A DNA stretch of 21,766 nucleotides from Hungatella sp. UBA3402. Its GTDB lineage: Bacteria > Bacillota > Clostridia > Lachnospirales > Lachnospiraceae. Below, one piece after another: positions 8,426-14,421 of the stretch; position 1 is the stretch's first letter, and each line of letters opens with the position of its first letter. The DNA is taken from positions 1 through 21,766 of the forward strand of contig DEPC01000135.1 of NCBI GenBank assembly GCA_002358555.1, read 5' to 3'. The notes under the pieces were generated by a model that did not search any database, was not told the DNA's origin, and saw only the letters and a list, made by a program, of their open reading frames with translations. A program made the position numbers and the translations under genes.

Positions 8426-8515
8426 TATTTTACATTAAAATAGACTTTTATTTTCCATTTTAAATTTAATAAAAAAAGTTTCTTTCAAAATTTTATATCC
8501 ATGAAAAATAGATTA

Positions 8516-8544
8516 TTGTTTCCTTGTTCATCTGATGATATAAT
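8516..8544 (+). promoter_or_regulatory. Extended -10 promoter for the acyltransferase operon
   Basis: TTGTTT (8516-8521), a 17-bp spacer and TATAAT (8539-8544), preceded by TGA, which gives the extended TGnTATAAT form. It lies downstream of the ATG at 8501, which argues that translation really begins at 8579. Confidence 0.7.
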
Positions 8545-8578
8545 AAAGATAACAATTTTTGAAAGCAGGAATCAAGAT

Positions 8579-9979
8579 ATGTTATTCAGTTCCTTGATAT
8601 TTTTATGGTATTTTCTCCCCATTGTTGTTTTGCTGTATCATTTAATACCTGGCATTCGCAGCAGGAATGCATTTCTTCTGGCAGCGAGCTTATTTTTTTA
8701 TGCCTGGGGGGAGCCAGAGTATATAGTGCTGATGGTATTTTCGATTGCCCTAAATTATGGATTTGGGATTATAGTCTCTCGAAAGCGCAGCAAATTGATA
8801 TTAGCAATGTGCATTGGAGTAAATCTTGCATTGCTAGGATATTTTAAATATTTTAATTTTGGAATAGAACTGGTCAATGCCATTTTACCAGGAAATCCTC
8901 TTTCCATGAGAGAGATTGCCCTTCCTGTGGGAATTTCGTTTTATACGTTTCAGGCATTATCCTATGTGATAGATGTCTACAGAGGTGATATCCAGGTTCA
9001 AAAAAATCCTTGGAAATTAGCTCTTTATATCAGTTTTTTCCCTCAATTGATTGCGGGGCCTATTGTAAAGTATCATGATATTGCTAAGCAGTTGGAACAT
9101 CGGTCCGTTTCCTGGACAAAAATGGCTTATGGAATCAAGAGATTTACTTATGGTCTTGGGAAAAAAGTGATTTTTGCCAACACCTTTGCAGCAATCGTAG
9201 ATTTAGTACTGGAACGTAACAATCGAGTTTATATGAGCACAGGGCTGGCGTGGTTTGCAATAGCGCTTTATGCTTTACAAATTTATTATGATTTTTCTGG
9301 CTATTCTGATATGGCGATTGGTTTGGGGAAACTGTTTGGATTTGACTTTATGGAGAATTTTAATTATCCCTATTTATCAGGCTCTGTCAGGGAGTTTTGG
9401 AGGAGATGGCATATTTCTCTTTCGACATGGTTTAAAGAGTATGTGTATATTCCTCTAGGCGGGAGCAGAAAAGGAAATATGAGAACTTATGTCAATTTGT
9501 TTGTCGTGTTTCTGGTGACAGGTTTATGGCATGGAGCAGGAATCAATTTTGTCCTGTGGGGAGCCTACTATGGGATATTTCTTGTGGCAGAGAGATTATT
9601 TCTGGGAAAACTTTTAGAAAAAAATCCTTGGCCTGTTTTTAATCATTTGTATACTATGGTAGTAGTGTTAGTAGGATGGGTGATGTTTAGAATTGAAGAG
9701 TTAGATGCTCTCTTTCATATGTGGAAGGTTTTATTTTGGGGGCAGGGGGGACCGTTTACTATCCCCATGTTTGCAGACCGAAGAATCTATTTTATATTTG
9801 TCATAGGGGTGGTATTATGTGGACCTTTGCAGGCCATATGCCCCCGATTAAAGACATGGTTGTACCAAGAAGAAACAGTGAGGAATGTGGATGTCATGGC
9901 TATGGCAGGAATCTTATGTCTTTGTCTGGTACTTTTAATATGTAATACCTATAACCCTTTTATTTATTTCCGCTTTTAG
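8579..9979 (+). CDS. MBOAT-family O-acyltransferase (AlgI-like)
   Basis: This is a polytopic membrane acyltransferase, predicted to move acyl (usually acetyl) groups across the membrane for O-acylation of an extracellular polysaccharide or wall polymer. The start is set at 8579 (466 aa) because AGGA lies 8 nt upstream and the promoter lies just before it; the longer frame from 8501 has no ribosome site and overlaps the promoter. Family signatures: FYAWGEPEY near the N-terminus, LPVGISFYTFQALSYVIDVYRG, FPQLIAGPIVKY, YDFSGYSDMAIGLGKLFGF, FWRRWHISLSTWFKEYVYIPLG and GLWHGAGINFVLWG. His318 in the last motif corresponds to the essential His of AlgI/DltB-type enzymes. Length is typical. The AlgJ-like gene follows after 21 nt. 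The acyl donor and acceptor are unknown. Confidence 0.95.
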   Translation: MLFSSLIFLWYFLPIVVLLYHLIPGIRSRNAFLLAASLFFYAWGEPEYIVLMVFSIALNYGFGIIVSRKRSKLILAMCIGVNLALLGYFKYFNFGIELVNAILPGNPLSMREIALPVGISFYTFQALSYVIDVYRGDIQVQKNPWKLALYISFFPQLIAGPIVKYHDIAKQLEHRSVSWTKMAYGIKRFTYGLGKKVIFANTFAAIVDLVLERNNRVYMSTGLAWFAIALYALQIYYDFSGYSDMAIGLGKLFGFDFMENFNYPYLSGSVREFWRRWHISLSTWFKEYVYIPLGGSRKGNMRTYVNLFVVFLVTGLWHGAGINFVLWGAYYGIFLVAERLFLGKLLEKNPWPVFNHLYTMVVVLVGWVMFRIEELDALFHMWKVLFWGQGGPFTIPMFADRRIYFIFVIGVVLCGPLQAICPRLKTWLYQEETVRNVDVMAMAGILCLCLVLLICNTYNPFIYFRF

Positions 9980-10000
9980 AATATAGGAGAATGAAATGTT

Positions 10001-11158
10001 ATGGAGGAACTTACCAATAATAATGATAAAAGGTTTGTGCCTAGAGATACCAAAAAGTCCATGGTAATTTTATTTTTTATCTTGTTGCTGATTCCTAATC
10101 TTTTAGGAAAATTTCTATCAAAGGAGACAATAAATTTAGAAAATCGGACATTGGCTCAGTTTCCAAAGATTTCAAAGGATAATTGGGAAGAATTTCCTGG
10201 ACAAGTAGAAGACTATATCAATGACCATGCCCCTTTTCGGTATGAAATTTTAGATGCTTATGCAGAGTTTAACTGGAATGTATTTGGAGCTGTAGATAAT
10301 AGAGATGTTATAAAAGGAAAAGAAGGCTGGCTATTTTATAGAGGGAATGGAAGTATGACAGATGTTCTGGGACTCAATATTTTTTCAGAAGAAGGGATGC
10401 AGATGCTGTTAGATAAATTGCTGAGGCTGAGAGAAGTATCTGTGGAGAACCCAGAACAGTTTGTATTTTTTATTGCGCCTAATAAAGAAAGAGTATATCA
10501 CCAATATATGCCAGATTATTATAAACCTATCTCTGACAATGCTACTGCCTCGGTATTTGTAGATTATATTCGCAGCCATTCTGATATTAAAGTAGTATAT
10601 CCTTTGGAGGAGTTAAAGCGGATTAGCAGGGAAGAACAGATCTATTATAAGACAGATACCCATTGGAATCGACCAGGAGGATTTGTGGGAGTCCAATCTC
10701 TGATTGAAGCTTTAGAGGGAGAGAGCACAGATTTTATGTCCGTAAATACTGTGTGGGAAACAGGGATTTATCGTGGAGACCAGGCAAATCAGATTCATAT
10801 TCCTGATGCCTATGTAGAAGACCATTATGGAGATATCAAAAACTATCTGGATGGTCCAGAACCTAAGATAGAACAGAGTGAATCTATATTTAAAAGCTGT
10901 AGAGAATCAGCGTTTGATGAGCGAAGAATGGTGATGGTTAGAGATTCTTTTGGAGAAAATATGCTACCTTGGCTATCCAAATATTTTCAGGAAACAGAAA
11001 TTGTACATTATAGCTATATTCCCCAGATGGACAAGGATAGTTTGGATGGAGATGTATTCGTTTATGAGATTGTAGAAAGGTATCTGGGAGCCTTATCAGG
11101 CAGACTCGACGAGGTATTAAGCATTCTAGATGATGCTGACACAGTAAATGATAAGTAG
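10001..11158 (+). CDS. AlgJ/AlgX-like SGNH-fold O-acetyltransferase partner
   Basis: This 385-aa protein has a short cytoplasmic N-terminus, one membrane helix or uncleaved signal anchor (about residues 20-40, MVILFFILLLIPNLLGKFL) and an extracellular domain. The segment NLENRTLAQFPKI followed by YINDHAPFRYE and GKEGWLFYRG is typical of AlgJ/AlgX-like proteins. The catalytic set of that family is visible: Asp219 and His221 in TDTHWNRPGG and Ser316 in VRDSFGENM. It follows the MBOAT gene by 21 nt with AGGAGA upstream, so the two are co-transcribed. In the known alginate and cellulose acetylation systems the membrane partner supplies acetyl groups and the SGNH partner transfers them to the glycan. 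The same division of work is inferred here. No glycan synthesis genes are in the window. Confidence 0.88.
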   Translation: MEELTNNNDKRFVPRDTKKSMVILFFILLLIPNLLGKFLSKETINLENRTLAQFPKISKDNWEEFPGQVEDYINDHAPFRYEILDAYAEFNWNVFGAVDNRDVIKGKEGWLFYRGNGSMTDVLGLNIFSEEGMQMLLDKLLRLREVSVENPEQFVFFIAPNKERVYHQYMPDYYKPISDNATASVFVDYIRSHSDIKVVYPLEELKRISREEQIYYKTDTHWNRPGGFVGVQSLIEALEGESTDFMSVNTVWETGIYRGDQANQIHIPDAYVEDHYGDIKNYLDGPEPKIEQSESIFKSCRESAFDERRMVMVRDSFGENMLPWLSKYFQETEIVHYSYIPQMDKDSLDGDVFVYEIVERYLGALSGRLDEVLSILDDADTVNDK

Positions 11159-11168
11159 TACAATGACT

Positions 11169-11189
11169 CTATGTTTTGCAGATACATAG
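11169..11189 (+). terminator. Weak hairpin after the AlgJ-like gene
   Basis: CTATGT (11169-11174) pairs with ACATAG (11184-11189), followed by TTCTTT. It is only 6 AT-rich pairs, so termination is doubtful, but no better candidate follows the operon. Confidence 0.3.
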
Positions 11190-11231
11190 TTCTTTGACTG
11201 TTCTCTTTCATAAAGGAATAAGCAATTTTTA

Positions 11232-11259
11232 TTGACTTTTTGACAGATTTTAGTATACT
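11232..11259 (+). promoter_or_regulatory. Promoter of the mgtE leader transcript
   Basis: TTGACT (11232-11237), a 16-bp spacer and TATACT (11254-11259). A second -35-like TTGACA lies at 11240-11245 but has no good -10. Start near 11266 would give an mgtE 5' leader of about 345 nt. Confidence 0.65.
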
Positions 11260-11334
11260 AAATAGTGATGTGATGGAAGATTATTTCTATATATGAGATG
11301 ATATGTCAAAATCCTGATAATCGGAGGTGAGATT

Positions 11335-11415
11335 ATGGACGGCAGTAATAGTCGAAGTAAGGTTTTTGTATATAGCCACACTATGCGTTACTGCAACTAT
11401 GTCTGTAATCGATAG
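11335..11415 (+). CDS. Upstream ORF (26 aa) in the mgtE leader
   Basis: A 26-codon frame begins at an ATG with a near-perfect ribosome site (GGAGGTGA, 4 nt spacer) and ends at TAG (11413-11415). The peptide begins MDGSNSRSKVFVYSHT and ends MRYCNYVCNR; it is basic and has two cysteines. It sits about 70 nt after the predicted transcript start and about 200 nt before mgtE. The frame remains open after the TAG to 11640. It could be a regulatory leader peptide whose translation controls the folding of the leader RNA, or the first part of a small protein interrupted by TAG. I do not recognise the peptide family with certainty. Confidence 0.5.
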   Translation: MDGSNSRSKVFVYSHTMRYCNYVCNR

Positions 11416-11517
11416 TGGGCATTTGTGCCTATATACAGAGACCATTGTTTGACTCTAAAACGATACTGTAATCGGTATAACGAGTGCAGATTTGTAAAGT
11501 TTATGAGCAACAATGGT
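11370..11517 (+). promoter_or_regulatory. Structured mgtE leader RNA, class not recognised
   Basis: Nested pairings are visible. TGTATATAG (11370-11378) pairs with CTATATACA (11428-11436), 9 perfect bp, enclosing CACTAT with ATAGTG and a small GGCA/TGCC stem. Then ACCATTGTT (11441-11449) pairs with AACAATGGT (11509-11517), 9 perfect bp, followed by ATTTTTATG. The first stem spans the uORF stop codon, so ribosomes on the uORF would disturb it. It does not match the M-box (ykoK) Mg2+ riboswitch or another class I know. An ion- or translation-dependent attenuator is inference. Confidence 0.45.
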
Positions 11518-11640
11518 ATTTTTATGCCCTTTTTGCCGATAATCTTTTGCATCTGCCTTTTAATCTGTGGCTTGCTATTTGCAGGTTTGACAAGCAAAGG
11601 AGGAAAATGCAATGAATGTAAAAAACAATACTCAAAATGA
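11425..11640 (+). CDS. Possible small membrane protein overlapping the mgtE start
   Basis: This is the frame that continues from the uORF after its TAG. It has a GTG at 11425 (71 aa) and ATGs at 11503 (45 aa) and 11524, none with a good ribosome site. It encodes a plausible membrane helix (MPFLPIIFCICLLICGLLF) and a CxxC near the end. It overlaps the mgtE start by 29 nt, and the mgtE ribosome site lies inside its codons, so its last residues (SKGGKCNEC) are dictated by that site. It could be a translationally coupled small protein, a product of TAG read-through, or a chance open frame in pyrimidine-rich leader DNA. Confidence 0.25.
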   Translation: MPIYRDHCLTLKRYCNRYNECRFVKFMSNNGIFMPFLPIIFCICLLICGLLFAGLTSKGGKCNECKKQYSK

Positions 11641-13024
11641 AATGATCGAAATGATGCACCATCCTGACTATAAAGTTGAGATTGTTGAAGTACTTCGCAG
11701 CAATCTGACCCCCAAAATCAAGCAACAACGAATACTTGCATATCACGAAAGAGATATTGCATTTGCATTAGAGCTGCTTAGCTCTGAAGAACGCAGTCGA
11801 TTATATCATGTATTAAATGCAGAAACACTTGCAGATATATTAGAATATGCGGAAAACAAAATGGACTATATAAGTGAAATAAGCGTTCAAAAGAGAATTG
11901 CTGTACTCTCCCAGCTTGAAATTACGGAAATGGCAGAATATATCCGCAAGATGGATAAAACAGACCGTACTACAATCATTGAATTGTTGGGGGATGACAT
12001 TAAAACACAAATCATGCTTCTCGATTCTTTTGGCGAAGATGAAATAGGAAGTAAAATGACTACCAATTATATTGCCATTGATTCTGGAATTAGTGTGCAA
12101 CAGGCAATGCATGAATTGAGAGAGCAGGCAGCAAGCAATGACAATATTTCAACAATTTATGTTCTAGATGAGAATAAAATGCTTCTTGGAGCGATTGATT
12201 TAAAAGACCTTATTATTGCGCATGATGAAATAGAACTGGATATGATAATTATGACTTCCTATCCATATGTTTATGCCAATGAGCAGATTGATGATTGTCT
12301 TGGTCGTATTAAGGATTATTCCGAGGATTCCATACCTGTTTTGGATTCAGATAATAAACTTATAGGGGTTTTGACTTCTCAAAATGCTATGGAACTTGTT
12401 GATGAAGAGATGGGAGAGGATTATGCAAAACTAGCCGGATTATCGTCAGAAGAAGATTTGAAGGAACCATTGAAAAAAAGTATTGGAAAGCGTTTGCCAT
12501 GGCTTATTGTTCTGCTTGGTTTGGGTATGATGGTATCCAGTGTAGTAGGTATGTTTGAAAAAATTGTTGCACAACTGCCATTAATTATCGCTTTTCAGTC
12601 GCTTATTCTTGATATGGCAGGAAATGTGGGAACCCAGTCGCTAGCTGTTACGATACGTGTTCTTATGGATGAAAATATCAATGGTAAGCAAAAGCGTTCT
12701 CTGATTACAAAAGAAGTTCGTGTGGGTTTTGTTAATGGGTTAATTCTTGGCGTATTGTCCTTTCTATTCATCAGCCTATATTTATTTATATTGAAACGTC
12801 AATCTGTAGTTATTGCAATTTTTTTATCTGCATGTATAGGAATTGCTCTGTTATTGGCAATGGTACTTTCAAGTTTATCGGGAACCTTGATTCCGCTTAT
12901 ATTTAAAAAGTTAAATGTTGACCCTGCTGTTGCCTCTGGGCCTTTGATTACAACTATCAATGACCTTGTTGCAGTGATTGCTTATTATGGCTTATCATGG
13001 ATACTAATTATTACAGTTTTATAG
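11612..13024 (+). CDS. mgtE: Magnesium transporter MgtE
   Basis: This is a 470-aa Mg2+ channel/transporter of the inner membrane. It has an N-terminal helical domain (about residues 25-125), two CBS domains (about 135-260, with TTNYIAIDSGISVQQAMHEL and TSYPYVYANEQIDDCLGRI), a connecting helix, and a C-terminal membrane domain of about five helices starting near residue 285. The membrane domain carries the family motifs SLILDMAGNVGTQSLAVTIR and DPAVASGPLITTINDLVAV, which line the ion path. In characterised MgtE proteins the cytoplasmic domains bind Mg2+ and close the pore when Mg2+ is abundant. The start is supported by AAAGGAGG 7 nt upstream. The long leader suggests added control of expression. 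It is monocistronic, ended by a strong terminator. Confidence 0.95.
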   Translation: MNVKNNTQNEMIEMMHHPDYKVEIVEVLRSNLTPKIKQQRILAYHERDIAFALELLSSEERSRLYHVLNAETLADILEYAENKMDYISEISVQKRIAVLSQLEITEMAEYIRKMDKTDRTTIIELLGDDIKTQIMLLDSFGEDEIGSKMTTNYIAIDSGISVQQAMHELREQAASNDNISTIYVLDENKMLLGAIDLKDLIIAHDEIELDMIIMTSYPYVYANEQIDDCLGRIKDYSEDSIPVLDSDNKLIGVLTSQNAMELVDEEMGEDYAKLAGLSSEEDLKEPLKKSIGKRLPWLIVLLGLGMMVSSVVGMFEKIVAQLPLIIAFQSLILDMAGNVGTQSLAVTIRVLMDENINGKQKRSLITKEVRVGFVNGLILGVLSFLFISLYLFILKRQSVVIAIFLSACIGIALLLAMVLSSLSGTLIPLIFKKLNVDPAVASGPLITTINDLVAVIAYYGLSWILIITVL

Positions 13025-13036
13025 GTTCCAATAATT

Positions 13037-13079
13037 AGCGCTGTATCCCATGGAGAAAAATGGTTGACACAGCGCTTTT
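13037..13079 (+). terminator. Intrinsic terminator after mgtE
   Basis: AGCGCTGT (13037-13044) pairs perfectly with ACAGCGCT (13069-13076), followed by TTTTC. The 3' arm overlaps the -35 region of the next promoter. Confidence 0.85.
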
Positions 13080-13092
13080 CTTATGCTATAAC
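13064..13092 (+). promoter_or_regulatory. Promoter of the GntR/ABC operon
   Basis: A consensus TTGACA (13064-13069), a 17-bp spacer and TATAAC (13087-13092). The -35 lies in the loop and 3' arm of the mgtE terminator. Confidence 0.85.
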
Positions 13093-13128
13093 TGTATCAA
13101 TCAATCTAATACAGTAGAGACACTACTG
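13091..13128 (+). promoter_or_regulatory. Candidate GntR operator (two overlapping inverted repeats)
   Basis: ACTGTAT (13091-13097) and ATACAGT (13109-13115) form a 7-bp inverted repeat with an 11-nt spacer across the predicted start site. A second repeat, CAGTAG (13112-13117) with CTACTG (13123-13128), overlaps it. The position is right for autorepression by the YtrA-type regulator encoded next. Confidence 0.55.
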
Positions 13129-13148
13129 GAGAGGAAAGGAGGTTCGAT

Positions 13149-13529
13149 ATGATTATTCTGGATTATAGAGACCGGAGGCCCATATATGAGCAGATTATGA
13201 AAAGATTTCAAGAATTAATGGTTTCTGGTGTTATGGAGCAGGACAGTCAGTTACCGTCAGTAAGGAGTTTGGCCATGGATTTGTCCATTAACCCCAATAC
13301 AATTCAGAGAGCTTATGCAGAGCTAGAAAGAAAAGGATATATTTACTCAGTGAAAGGAAAAGGCAGCTTTGTGGCGGATAATACCATGATTAAAGATACA
13401 AAAAAGGAGGCAGTACTTAAAAAACAGGAAGAACTGGCAGTTGAGGCAACATTTTTAGAGGTAGAAAGGGAGAAACTCCACAGCATCATTGATGAGATTT
13501 ATGACAGGGGAGGGAAAAAGAATGATTGA
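13149..13529 (+). CDS. GntR-family repressor, YtrA subfamily
   Basis: This is a 126-aa regulator with the GntR winged helix in the first 75 residues (DYRDRRPIYEQIMKRFQELM, QLPSVRSLAMDLSINPNTIQ, AELERKGYIYSVKGKGSFVA). Only a short helical tail follows, the small effector-less form called the YtrA subfamily, which is usually encoded with ABC transporters. AAAGGAGG precedes the ATG. It overlaps the ABC ATPase gene by 8 nt, so the two are translationally coupled. By analogy with Bacillus YtrA it represses its own operon and releases it under cell-envelope antibiotic stress; the inducer here is unknown. Confidence 0.93.
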   Translation: MIILDYRDRRPIYEQIMKRFQELMVSGVMEQDSQLPSVRSLAMDLSINPNTIQRAYAELERKGYIYSVKGKGSFVADNTMIKDTKKEAVLKKQEELAVEATFLEVEREKLHSIIDEIYDRGGKKND

Positions 13530-14421
13530 GACAAAAGGTCTGACAAAGCGATTTGGGGATATTGTGGCAGTGGACCATATTGATGCCACTATCAAAGATG
13601 GCAATGTCTTTGGTTTAATCGGCACTAATGGGGCAGGAAAAAGTACATTTTTGCGTCTGCTATGTGGTGTGTTAAAACCAGACGAAGGAACCGTAGCCAT
13701 TGATGGCAAGGAAGTATATGAAGATACTCAAGTAAAGTCTCGATTCTTTTATATTTCTGATGACCAATATTTTTTCAGCAATACCACCCCAGAAGAGATG
13801 ATGAATTTTTATCATACCGTATATCCTGGATTTGATAAGAAACGATTCCATCATCTGATGAAAAGCTTTGAATTAGATGAGAGAAGAAAAATCAATACAT
13901 TTTCTAAAGGTATGAAAAAGCAGGTATCTGTCATCTGTGGTGTGTGTGCAGGAACGGAATATCTATTTTGTGATGAGACCTTTGATGGGCTTGACCCAGT
14001 GATGCGTCAAACTGTGAAAAGTATTTTTGTAGGAGATATGCAGGAGAGAAATCTAACCCCTATCATTGCCTCTCATAACTTGAGGGAGCTGGAGGATATC
14101 TGCGACCATGTGGGCCTTCTTCACAAGGGCGGAATTCTTCTGTCCAAGGAATTGGAGGATATGAAGCTAAATATCCACAAGATACAATGTGTGCTTCTGC
14201 CAGGAACAGAGCCAGAGGAACTGACAGATTTGGATATTGTAAAGATTGAACGCAGGGGGAGTCTTTGCACGTTAACTGTGCGAGGAGGGAAAGAGGAGAT
14301 TGAGTCAGTGATGGAAAGCCATCATCCAGTTTTTGCAGAAATCATCCCCCTTTCTCTGGAAGAAATATTCATCAGTGAAACGGAGGTGGCTGGTTATGAT
14401 ATCAAAAAACTTGTGCTTTAA
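13522..14421 (+). CDS. ABC transporter ATP-binding protein (YtrB-like)
   Basis: This is a 299-aa nucleotide-binding subunit. The start at 13522 (MIETKGLTKRFGDIV) has GGGAGGG 7 nt upstream; a longer frame from 13489 lacks one. Walker A is GTNGAGKS at residues 34-41. The signature is degenerate (FSKGMKKQ near 130), as in many ABC-2/YtrB-type ATPases. Walker B is YLFCDE with Asp151/Glu152, followed by TFDGLDP, and the switch His185 is in IIASHN. A C-terminal extension of about 90 residues follows the core. It overlaps the upstream repressor gene by 8 nt and the downstream permease gene by 26 nt, so the three subunits are tightly coupled. Confidence 0.95.
   Translation: MIETKGLTKRFGDIVAVDHIDATIKDGNVFGLIGTNGAGKSTFLRLLCGVLKPDEGTVAIDGKEVYEDTQVKSRFFYISDDQYFFSNTTPEEMMNFYHTVYPGFDKKRFHHLMKSFELDERRKINTFSKGMKKQVSVICGVCAGTEYLFCDETFDGLDPVMRQTVKSIFVGDMQERNLTPIIASHNLRELEDICDHVGLLHKGGILLSKELEDMKLNIHKIQCVLLPGTEPEELTDLDIVKIERRGSLCTLTVRGGKEEIESVMESHHPVFAEIIPLSLEEIFISETEVAGYDIKKLVL

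Noticed and set aside
8306..8500. c-di-GMP riboswitch in the GGDEF or MBOAT leader
   Set aside because: The leaders are short and AT-rich and show none of the conserved GEMM motifs.
8501..8578. 26-residue N-terminal extension of the MBOAT protein
   Set aside because: No ribosome site at 8501, and the extended -10 promoter lies inside it; the conserved protein begins at 8579.
11266..11611. M-box (ykoK) Mg2+ riboswitch before mgtE
   Set aside because: The position is right, but none of the conserved M-box sequence blocks could be found; kept only as an unclassified leader.
11397..11612. 71-aa - strand frame in the mgtE leader
   Set aside because: No ribosome site or promoter on that strand; mirrors the + strand leader structure.
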